Shown: positions 25,169-31,985 of the stretch, one piece after another
Layout of the letters: every line of letters begins with the position of its first letter
How positions within the stretch are numbered: position 1 is the first letter of the stretch
NCBI RefSeq assembly: GCF_019802255.1
Contig: NZ_JAHYSS010000003.1
Location: 744,001-808,000 of the forward strand
DNA from: Pedobacter polysacchareus
GTDB taxonomy: Bacteria > Bacteroidota > Bacteroidia > Sphingobacteriales > Sphingobacteriaceae
DNA: 64,000 bases
Direction: 5' to 3'
Notes under the pieces: model-generated
Databases searched by the model: none
What the model was told of the DNA's origin: nothing
The model's input: only the letters and a program-made list of their open reading frames with translations
Translations under genes and position numbers: made by a program

Positions 25169-26180
25169 ACCTTTCTATAAATTTAGTAGGTAATATTACC
25201 TTACTTCTTTCAGTTTGGGGTAATGATCTATCCGCAGACAGTTCCTGAAGAATAATATCAATAATCTTTTCAGCGATCTGTTCTATGGGTTGATCAACCA
25301 CGCTGATGGGAGGTGTATGGATCTTGAAAACATCCTGATCATCATAAGCAACAATCATAAAACCATCATCAATAGGCTTCTTAATTTTCTTTAGGAAGAA
25401 TAAGCCTCTTACCGCAAGGTAATTAGTAGAGAAAAATACCGCGTCAATCTTCGGATTCTCTTCAAACAAAGCTTTTAAGCGCTCATTGGTGTCTTCTTCC
25501 GTGCTATCGAAAGGAATTCGAACCAAAGTCTGCTCATTTACAGGGATCCCATGGTCTTTCAATGCCTGCTCATAACCTAAATAACGGTTATTGATCTGGT
25601 CCACATCCACATCTACGGTTACGAAAGCAATGTTCTTTCTTCCTTTCTTGATTAGAAATTCGGCAGCAGAATAACCACCTTTGAAGTTATCTACGACCAC
25701 GTAGTTCACATCAAGATCCGACAGATTCCTATCGAAAATAACGACCGGTATTTTATCCTCCAATAACTGTTTGATGTCACCTTCAATCCCAGGAACCGGT
25801 GCGATGATGTAAGCATCAACCTTTCTTGATTTAAACATCTCAATTAAGTCCCTTGCTTTTGCCGGGTCATTCTCTGTACTGGAATAAGTGATTTTATAGC
25901 CTTTTTTATATGCTTTATCCTCAATCCGTCTTGCTATAGCCGAGAAAAACGGATTGGAAATATCTTCTACAATCAAACCGATAGTTTTGGTATTCCCTGT
26001 CCGCAGACTTCTTGCGATCTGATTCGGTTTAAAGCCTAGCTCAAGAATAATCCCTTCTACGCGTTTGATCACCTCCTTGCTGATGCGCATCTTTTCGGCT
26101 TTGCCATTTAAGATAAAGGAGACTGTGGTGATGGATACTTCTGCTTTTTTTGCAATATCCTTAATAGATGGAGGTTTCAT
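25167..26180 (-). CDS. LacI-family transcriptional regulator
   Basis: A 337-residue regulator. The N-terminal LacI HTH and hinge are at about 4-58 (SIKDIAKKAEVSITTVSFIL and the hinge helix region NQIARSLRTG). A periplasmic-binding-like sensor domain follows at 62-335 (TIGLIVEDISNPFFSAIARR, YSAAEFLIKKGRKNIAFVT, FMIVAYDDQDVF). The effector is presumably a sugar or sugar phosphate. It should bind AAACGTTT-type palindromes; three lie in non-coding DNA of this window (23380, 39258, 39412), so the mutase and the receptor/lectin pair are candidate targets. That regulon is inferred. Confidence 0.92.
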   Translation of the reverse strand: MKPPSIKDIAKKAEVSITTVSFILNGKAEKMRISKEVIKRVEGIILELGFKPNQIARSLRTGNTKTIGLIVEDISNPFFSAIARRIEDKAYKKGYKITYSSTENDPAKARDLIEMFKSRKVDAYIIAPVPGIEGDIKQLLEDKIPVVIFDRNLSDLDVNYVVVDNFKGGYSAAEFLIKKGRKNIAFVTVDVDVDQINNRYLGYEQALKDHGIPVNEQTLVRIPFDSTEEDTNERLKALFEENPKIDAVFFSTNYLAVRGLFFLKKIKKPIDDGFMIVAYDDQDVFKIHTPPISVVDQPIEQIAEKIIDIILQELSADRSLPQTERSKVILPTKFIER

Positions 26181-26211
26181 TTGTAATATAATTTACAGGC
26201 AATCTAGAGAA

Positions 26212-26649
26212 TTAATTGTTAATCTCCTCAAAGTATTTACCTGCAATTTTAACAAAGGCATCTTCATTTAAAGGTTTATGTAAGTAATTCCTAATTTCTT
26301 CGTTTGCAGAAGCCATCAATTCGTCGTCAGGATTCAAAGAAGTAGTCAGCATCACGACGATCGTTTTCGATTTATGCGCGACATCTATTTTCCGATATTC
26401 TTCCATAAAGTCCCAGCCACTCATACCTGGCATGTTTATATCCAGGAAAATGAGACCGGGTCGCTGCACGTCCACATCATTTTCATATTTCCCTGAAAAA
26501 GTCAAATAATCCAAAGCTTCCCTCGCTGAGGTGATCGCCATAATATTCACCTCTATATTCGTGTTCTGAACTATTTTCTTGTGGATATAATTGGTGGGAA
26601 TGTCATCGTCAACAAGTAATACACAATTAAGACCCTTAAATTTTTTCAT
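26212..26649 (-). CDS. Single-domain response regulator
   Basis: A 145-residue receiver-only protein (CheY-like, Rcp1-type). The acidic pocket is D14-D16 (LLVDDD), the phospho-Asp is Asp70 (IFLDINMPGMSGWD), Thr near 102 (VVMLTTS) and Lys near 128 (YLHKPLN). There is no output domain, so it should act by protein contact or in a phosphorelay. Its ATG is three bases after the stop of the PAS kinase at 26653-27753, forming an obvious two-gene unit. Confidence 0.92.
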   Translation of the reverse strand: MKKFKGLNCVLLVDDDIPTNYIHKKIVQNTNIEVNIMAITSAREALDYLTFSGKYENDVDVQRPGLIFLDINMPGMSGWDFMEEYRKIDVAHKSKTIVVMLTTSLNPDDELMASANEEIRNYLHKPLNEDAFVKIAGKYFEEINN

Positions 26650-26652
26650 GCT

Positions 26653-27753
26653 TTATCTATCATTTTTAAGGCTAAAACAAAATGTACTGCCTTCATTCAA
26701 GGCAGATTTTACAAAAATCTCCCCGCCGTGGAGTTCCACAATCTTTTTACAGTGCGAAAGTCCAATTCCATGTCCTGCATAATCTTCCTTGCAATTTAGA
26801 CGTTGAAAAATCAAAAATATCTTTTCCTTATAGCGCTCTTCGATTCCGATTCCATTGTCGCTAAACTCAAAATTCCAATGCTGCTCGGCATAGGAGGCGG
26901 TCACCTGAATTTTCAATATACCTTCTTTTTTCCTGAATTTTAAAGCATTGCTGAATAAGTGTCTGAAAAGCTGCTTCAACGCCTTTTCATAAGCAGGAAC
27001 ACGCGGTAAATTTTCATAATCAACTTCCAGATGGAGCGACTCCGTTTCTTCAGCAAACTCTAGCTGAAGCGAGGCCATTAAATCATTGCAATCCAATAAT
27101 TCCTTTGGCTCATGGGTCCCCAAACGCGCATAATCCAAAACGCCTTTGATCAGGTGTTTCATTTTTTCTGCGGATTCAGCAATGTAATCCAGGTACAAAG
27201 CGCCGTTCTCATCAAACTGTTCACCATACTCCTTTTTCAATAAGCCCGTAAAGTTTTTAACAGTCAATAGCGGCTCCTGCAAGTCGTGGGACGCAATATA
27301 TACAAACTGTTCCAGTTCTTTATTTCTGAATTCCAGCACCCTCGCATATTCCTTCAGGGCTTTTTCTGAATTCAGCTTATCTGTAAGGTCTCTGGTAAAC
27401 TTAGAAAAACCAATCACCTCATTCTCGTCATCATAAACAGTGGTAATGGTCACATGTGCCCAGAATTGCTCCCCATTTTTCTTGATGCGCCAACCGCGAT
27501 GATGCGCTTTACCATTCAATAACGCCTCTTCCAGCAAATGATCAGGGATTTTATTCACTCTGGCTTCTTCGGTATAAAACAACCTGAAATCCATGCCCCG
27601 CATCTCTTCAGAGCTATATCCTTTGATCATCTCCGCTCCTTTGTTCCAACTGCTGACACATCCATGCTGATCAAGAAATAAAATCGCATAATCCTCGATT
27701 TCCCCCAATATTTTTAAAAGTAAGGGTTGAGGTTGACTTAAATTGTTCTGCAT
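26653..27753 (-). CDS. PAS-domain sensor histidine kinase
   Basis: The start is taken at the ATG at 27753 (MQNNLSQPQP, 366 aa); the longer frame starts at TTG. It is a soluble kinase with one PAS domain plus PAC (about 12-130, IEDYAILFLDQHG and GFSKFTRDLTD). The HisKA follows with His156 (YIASHDLQEPLLTVKNF) and then HATPase_c (ALKFRKKEG; FSDNGIGIEERY; GHGIGLSHCKKI). The SHDLQEPL type of H-box is the phytochrome-like kinase group, often paired with a receiver-only regulator, as here. No bilin-binding domain is present, so the signal is unknown. Confidence 0.93.
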   Translation of the reverse strand: MQNNLSQPQPLLLKILGEIEDYAILFLDQHGCVSSWNKGAEMIKGYSSEEMRGMDFRLFYTEEARVNKIPDHLLEEALLNGKAHHRGWRIKKNGEQFWAHVTITTVYDDENEVIGFSKFTRDLTDKLNSEKALKEYARVLEFRNKELEQFVYIASHDLQEPLLTVKNFTGLLKKEYGEQFDENGALYLDYIAESAEKMKHLIKGVLDYARLGTHEPKELLDCNDLMASLQLEFAEETESLHLEVDYENLPRVPAYEKALKQLFRHLFSNALKFRKKEGILKIQVTASYAEQHWNFEFSDNGIGIEERYKEKIFLIFQRLNCKEDYAGHGIGLSHCKKIVELHGGEIFVKSALNEGSTFCFSLKNDR

Positions 27754-27902
27754 GGAAAAGCTAGTAATTTTCCTGAACAATATTCAAAAGTCAAGCCACG
27801 CTAAATTACCCGTAAAAACACCTATAGGAATCAATTTTTTGCAGGAAAGCGAAAAAAAATTGTCCTTCTTTTTTCCCAAACAGGGAATTGGGGAACTCAA
27901 AG

Positions 27903-29153
27903 TTAATTCCTTATTTGCCCATCCCCTTTTACGATCCATTTTTCTGTGACCAATTTCTCCAATGCGAAAGGTCCTCTTGCATGAAGCTTCTGCGTAGAAA
28001 TTCCAATCTCAGCACCTAATCCAAACATCTGTCCGTCTGTGAAGCGAGTAGAGGCATTCCAGTAAACTACGGCAGCATCTACCTCTTCTAAAAACTGTTC
28101 CGCTTCTGCTGAATTTTCCGTGATGATGGCCTCAGAATGCTTCGAAGAATATTCGGAGATATGACCTAATGCTTCCTGGATATTTTCCACGACCTTAACA
28201 GAACACTTATAATCAAGAAATTCTCTTCCAAAATCTTCGCATGCTGCATGGACCAAATACGGGTAATCCGACTCCTTTAAAAGGCTAAAAGCATGGTCGT
28301 CCGCAAACACTTCAACCTGATGCTCAGCCAGTAACGGCGCCAACAATTCTAAAAAGTCAGCAGCAATTGTTTTATCTACTAACACCGTATCCAATGCATT
28401 ACATACTGAAGGACGGGAAACCTTGGCGTTCTGAACAATTTCAGCTGCTGCAATCAACTTTGCCGATTCCGCAACGTAAGTATGACACACACCTGCTCCG
28501 GTCTCAATAACGGGTACAAGGGCGTTTTTACGCACAAAAGAAATAAGTTCATTGGAGCCACGGGGAATGATGACGTCAATATATTTTTCTGCCTGAAGGA
28601 TTTCCAGGATATATTTCCTATCCGCTGGCAATTGCTGCACAATATTTTGATCCAATCCTGATTCCAGTAAAACTCCCTGGATCAAGGAAACTAGAAAGAG
28701 ATTGGTATGAAAAGCATCTTGTCCGCCACGTAACAAACAAACATTTCCTGACCGGATACATAAAGAAGCAACATCGATCGTCACATTAGGTCTGGATTCA
28801 TAAATGACACCCACCACTCCTAAGGCTACTGTTTTCTTTTGAATCAGCAGACCGTTCTCCATTTGCTTACTGGAAATCAATTGATTAGTTGGATCCGGCA
28901 ACAACGCGACATCCTTTAAACTATTGGCCAAACCTGAAATCCGATCAGCATTCAATAGCAGCCGATCCTTTTTTGGATCGGCATCAGACATTTTTTCCAG
29001 ATCCTTTAGATTCTCTTCAATAATCTGAGTAGAATGGTCCAAAATTACCGCTGCCAAACTATGGAGCAATGCCTGCTTTCCTTCATCGCTTAAAGAAGCG
29101 ATGGAATGCCTGGCTTTCTTAGCATTTATTAACTGATTTTCTATAGCTTCCAT
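27903..29153 (-). CDS. proA: Gamma-glutamyl phosphate reductase
   Basis: The second step of proline synthesis, an NADPH-dependent reduction of glutamyl 5-phosphate to the semialdehyde. The protein is 416 residues, of the aldehyde dehydrogenase superfamily. The catalytic Cys is Cys251 (SRPSVCNALDTVL). Other signatures are GVIYESRPNVTID (about 115-127) and RGPFALEKLVTEKW near the C-terminus. Its start follows the proB stop by five bases, so proB-proA form one operon. Confidence 0.96.
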   Translation of the reverse strand: MEAIENQLINAKKARHSIASLSDEGKQALLHSLAAVILDHSTQIIEENLKDLEKMSDADPKKDRLLLNADRISGLANSLKDVALLPDPTNQLISSKQMENGLLIQKKTVALGVVGVIYESRPNVTIDVASLCIRSGNVCLLRGGQDAFHTNLFLVSLIQGVLLESGLDQNIVQQLPADRKYILEILQAEKYIDVIIPRGSNELISFVRKNALVPVIETGAGVCHTYVAESAKLIAAAEIVQNAKVSRPSVCNALDTVLVDKTIAADFLELLAPLLAEHQVEVFADDHAFSLLKESDYPYLVHAACEDFGREFLDYKCSVKVVENIQEALGHISEYSSKHSEAIITENSAEAEQFLEEVDAAVVYWNASTRFTDGQMFGLGAEIGISTQKLHARGPFALEKLVTEKWIVKGDGQIRN

Positions 29154-29158
29154 GTTTG

Positions 29159-30193
29159 TTATAAGATAACGATATCACTGGCGTTCGCAATCTCCAGGTT
29201 ATGTTGTTTTAAATTATTTTCAATATTTTCAGAGGAGGCTTTAGCCCTTGCCACCCCAACGATGTTCATTTGAGCATCGACCAGCTCAAATATTTCTCCA
29301 TTTGCAAATGGGGCAACTACTGCAGCCACACCTACAGCCAGTAAACTTTTACGTGCTCTAATGGCCTCTACAGCGCCTTCATCTACCATTAACCTGCCAG
29401 TCACCAGACTTCCACTCGCCAGCCATTTATTTCTGGCTGGTATAGAGCAATTTTTAGGGGCACACACGGTACCCGTTTTTTCGGCTACTGCATCCAGGAT
29501 GCCATTTGGCGTTCTAATTCCAAATATGACCACTTTAATCCCCATAGTAGAGGCCAGGTGGGCAAAGGTCAGCTTGGACACCATCCCGCCTAATCCAAGA
29601 TCAGAAGTTTTCTTATCGGCAAGGGAGAACACCTCATTATTGATGGAATCTATTTTCTCTACTACTTTTCCGTCTTTATCCAATACGCCAGGAACGGAAG
29701 TCCCCAGCAAGATCAGTGAAGCGCCAAAACCTACACCTAGCAGGGTGGCCAGCTCATCATTATCAGAAAATCTCAATTCCAGATCGCTCACCACATCATT
29801 TTCGTTTGCAATTGGAATGACCCCATTTTTCCACAGCTCTTCATAGGTTTCTTTAAGCTGTAGAAATTGCGTTCTATTAGAGAAATGACGACGCTCACAA
29901 AGACTCTGAGCCATCTGAATGCCATAGGGGTAAAAATGTTTTGAATAGGTATTTAACAATATGGGGTTCCCGATAGCCGCAGCAGCTTTCCTTTCGGAGA
30001 TTTTCCCTTTATAATTTTTAATGTATTGCTTTCCAGCAGCAACGGCACCTGAAGAAACCAGAATTAATCTATGTCCTTCCGCCAGTTGGGCAACCTGTGC
30101 CGCTACATCAGCAATTACACCCTCATCCAACTCCCCTTTTGGGGTAGTAATGGAGGCAGTACCTAATTTCAAAACAAGTATCGGCTTATTCAT
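29159..30193 (-). CDS. proB: Glutamate 5-kinase
   Basis: The first, usually proline-inhibited, step of proline synthesis. The protein is 344 residues: an amino-acid kinase domain (about 4-240: LVLKLGTASITT, LVSSGAVAAG, NENDVVSD, LGLGGMVSKL) followed by a PUA domain (about 255-330). It is the first gene of the proBA operon. Four TTCTATTGA-type repeats spaced about 20 bases occupy the 70 bases just before the ATG. Confidence 0.96.
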   Translation of the reverse strand: MNKPILVLKLGTASITTPKGELDEGVIADVAAQVAQLAEGHRLILVSSGAVAAGKQYIKNYKGKISERKAAAAIGNPILLNTYSKHFYPYGIQMAQSLCERRHFSNRTQFLQLKETYEELWKNGVIPIANENDVVSDLELRFSDNDELATLLGVGFGASLILLGTSVPGVLDKDGKVVEKIDSINNEVFSLADKKTSDLGLGGMVSKLTFAHLASTMGIKVVIFGIRTPNGILDAVAEKTGTVCAPKNCSIPARNKWLASGSLVTGRLMVDEGAVEAIRARKSLLAVGVAAVVAPFANGEIFELVDAQMNIVGVARAKASSENIENNLKQHNLEIANASDIVIL

Positions 30194-30262
30194 TTCTATT
30201 GAATTTGTTGTTTTCTATTGAATTGTGATGGTTTTCTATTGATTTTGATAGCTTTCTATTGA
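30194..30262 (-). repeat. Four ~20-bp-spaced direct repeats in the proB leader
   Basis: TTCTATTGA (plus strand; TCAATAGAA on the proB strand) occurs at 30194-30202, 30213-30221, 30234-30242 and 30254-30262, spaced 19, 21 and 20 bases. The last abuts the proB ATG. The spacing is about two helical turns. It may be an operator array, or an RNA feature of the 5' leader. Confidence 0.7.
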
Positions 30263-30417
30263 AATGAAGAATCCTTTATGATTTTAAGAATCCCCAATTA
30301 AAAGCCCTAAAATAGAAATTTTACCTTATTTTTCTCATCAAATACTTTATCTACAGTCAGTTTAGTAATGATATTTTCAAAATAAAGATGATGATCTAAA
30401 ATAAAGCAGAAAGAAAC

Positions 30418-30460
30418 AAAAAAAACTGCTGGATGTACTTCAATTACCTCCAGCAGTTTT
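30418..30460 (-). terminator. Intrinsic terminator of osmC
   Basis: AAAACTGCTGG (30422-30432) pairs with CCAGCAGTTTT (30450-30460). On the minus strand a run of eight T follows. It is 25 bases after the osmC stop. Confidence 0.85.
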
Positions 30461-30484
30461 CTCTTTTACAGCTTAGTGGCTGCT

Positions 30485-30901
30485 TTATGAAGTGATTAAG
30501 CTCGCATCTAAAGTAATTTCCAGGTTATAAGCTTTGCTGACCGGGCAATTTGCTTTGGCTCCCTTTGCAATTTCCTGAAACTGTTCTTCAGTAATCCCAG
30601 GAACACTTGCTTTTAAAACTAAATGAGAACTGGAGATCACGCCATTGTCTAGCGAAATTGTCGCTTTAGTTTCCAGTGTATCAGGTGTGAAACCTGCCTC
30701 TGTTAAGTCCAGACTTAATTTCATCGTAAAACAGCCCGCATGCGCAGCCGCCATCAGCTCTTCAGGATTCGTACCAATACCATCAGCAAATCTGCTGTTA
30801 AAAGAGTATTGGGTCTGATCTAAAACTTTGCTATCTGTGCTCAGGTGACCAGCACCTTCTTTGATTGTGCCATTCCAAACGGCTGTTGCATTACGTTTCA
30901 T
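30485..30901 (-). CDS. osmC: OsmC-family peroxiredoxin
   Basis: A 138-residue OsmC/Ohr-type thiol peroxidase that reduces organic hydroperoxides. The two redox cysteines are Cys57 (HAGCFTMKL) and Cys119 (KANCPVSKAY). NPEELMAAAHAGC and the N-terminal ATAVWNGTIKEGAGHLS are typical of the OsmC subgroup rather than Ohr. The gene is monocistronic with its own terminator. An AraC-like tandem box pair lies 80-117 bases upstream in the region shared with the divergent acetyltransferase. Confidence 0.93.
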   Translation of the reverse strand: MKRNATAVWNGTIKEGAGHLSTDSKVLDQTQYSFNSRFADGIGTNPEELMAAAHAGCFTMKLSLDLTEAGFTPDTLETKATISLDNGVISSSHLVLKASVPGITEEQFQEIAKGAKANCPVSKAYNLEITLDASLITS

Positions 30902-30980
30902 AATTTATTGTTTTATGGAGGTTATAAAGTTTAATAGTGTATCTATAGTTCTACAGTTATTTTGCTGCTAATGGATAGCA

Positions 30981-31018
30981 AATCATCCTGACTTAATATC
31001 GAATCATTCTGGTTCAAT
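30981..31018. promoter_or_regulatory. Tandem 17-bp boxes with 4-bp spacer (AraC-like operator)
   Basis: AATCATCCTGACTTAAT (30981-30997) and AATCATTCTGGTTCAAT (31002-31018) agree at 13 of 17 positions, with all differences transitions. The 17+4+17 layout is that of AraC-family half-sites in tandem. It lies in the osmC/acetyltransferase divergent region. Confidence 0.5.
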
Positions 31019-31145
31019 GCAATTTATCAATTTAACCTGGCTTTCAATTGGAATTCTGTAATCTGTGTGGGTAAAATAATTAAATCTGTACCCATTGCGC
31101 TTAGAATAAAATTACGACTTTTAGGGTTAATTCAATTTAAGTAAA

Positions 31146-31667
31146 ATGTTAAAAGACCTGACTATTATTCCTTCCGAACCAAACGATATTGATCGCATTT
31201 TTGAACTCTACGATGATGCAATTGCTTATCAAAAGACGGTATTCAAAAAACACTGGCAGGGATTTGAACGCAGCTTAATTGAAAGAGAAATTCAGGAAGG
31301 CAGACAATGGAAAATCGTCATCGAAGGACAAACAGCCTGCATTTTTGCCATCGACTTTAATGATCCGCTCATCTGGAAAGAAAAAGATGCAGATCCTTCC
31401 ATCTATATCCACCGCATTGTGACGAATCCAGCATTCAGAGGCTATCATTTTGTGAACATCATCATTGAATGGGCCAAAGCATATGGCGCTAAAAAAGAGA
31501 AGAAATACATTAGGTTAGACACCTGGGGAGATAATCCAAAACTTATCGCTTATTACGAAAAATGTGGCTTCAATTATCTGGGGAATATTGTCCCGGAAGC
31601 ATCGGAAGTATTGCCTAAGCATTATGAAAACATTGTATTGGCAATATTTGAAATTGAGATCAATTGA
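31146..31667 (+). CDS. GNAT-family N-acetyltransferase
   Basis: A 173-residue GNAT fold protein. The acetyl-CoA-binding motif A region is IYIHRIVTNPAFRGYHFVNIII (about 98-119; the classical Q/RxxGxG/A is relaxed here to FRGYHF). RLDTWGDNPKLIAYYEKCGFNYLG (about 134-157) is the typical motif B. The acceptor substrate is unknown. It is divergent from osmC, single, and followed by a 300-base region with a candidate small peptide on the other strand. Confidence 0.85.
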   Translation: MLKDLTIIPSEPNDIDRIFELYDDAIAYQKTVFKKHWQGFERSLIEREIQEGRQWKIVIEGQTACIFAIDFNDPLIWKEKDADPSIYIHRIVTNPAFRGYHFVNIIIEWAKAYGAKKEKKYIRLDTWGDNPKLIAYYEKCGFNYLGNIVPEASEVLPKHYENIVLAIFEIEIN

Positions 31668-31687
31668 TCTTATTCTGATAACCGTAT

Positions 31688-31726
31688 AAAAAAATAGCTA
31701 CGAAATCTTTTGGATCTTCGTAGCTA
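31688..31726 (-). terminator. Intrinsic terminator on minus strand
   Basis: TAGCTACGAA (31695-31704) pairs with TTCGTAGCTA (31717-31726). On the minus strand seven T follow. It lies 50 bases after a 23-codon peptide ORF and 260 bases after the AsmA-like gene, so an extra transcript or a long 3' end is implied. Confidence 0.75.
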
Positions 31727-31775
31727 CAAAAGGCATAACATCATAAATTTAAATTTTGAAAGATTTTATGTCCAT

Positions 31776-31847
31776 TTAAGCTTTGCACTTAAAACCATAA
31801 ACGAATAAAATAAAGAGAAGCAAAATAATTATAGGCCTTAACATCAT
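31776..31847 (-). CDS. Candidate hydrophobic small peptide (23 aa)
   Basis: ATG ATG at 31847 opens MMLRPIIILLLFILFVYGF plus KCKA, then TAA at 31776. It would be a single membrane helix with a basic end. It is too short to judge by homology. Support comes from the following minus-strand terminator and from occupying a 318-base gap with no other gene. The motif TGGATTAAAGT occurs twice upstream (31849-31859 and 31880-31890). Confidence 0.35.
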   Translation of the reverse strand: MMLRPIIILLLFILFVYGFKCKA

Positions 31848-31985
31848 TACTTTAATCCAGCAAAAAGCAATAAAAACTTTAATCCATCCTACTCTATTCT
31901 GGGTTTTCGGAACGCCCTTTATCACCTATACAAATTAGGTATAAAGAAATTCCTTAACAGGGTCAAACGACACAAAAAAATATAA

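Noticed and set aside
29361..29846. Long plus-strand ORF (161 codons) opposite proB
   Set aside because: It is fully antisense to a well-conserved glutamate kinase; Ser/Pro/Thr-rich composition is typical of a shadow frame.
30194..30262. proB repeats as slipped-strand phase-variation tract
   Set aside because: The intervals vary in length and sequence between copies, so they are separate sites and not a slippable tandem tract.
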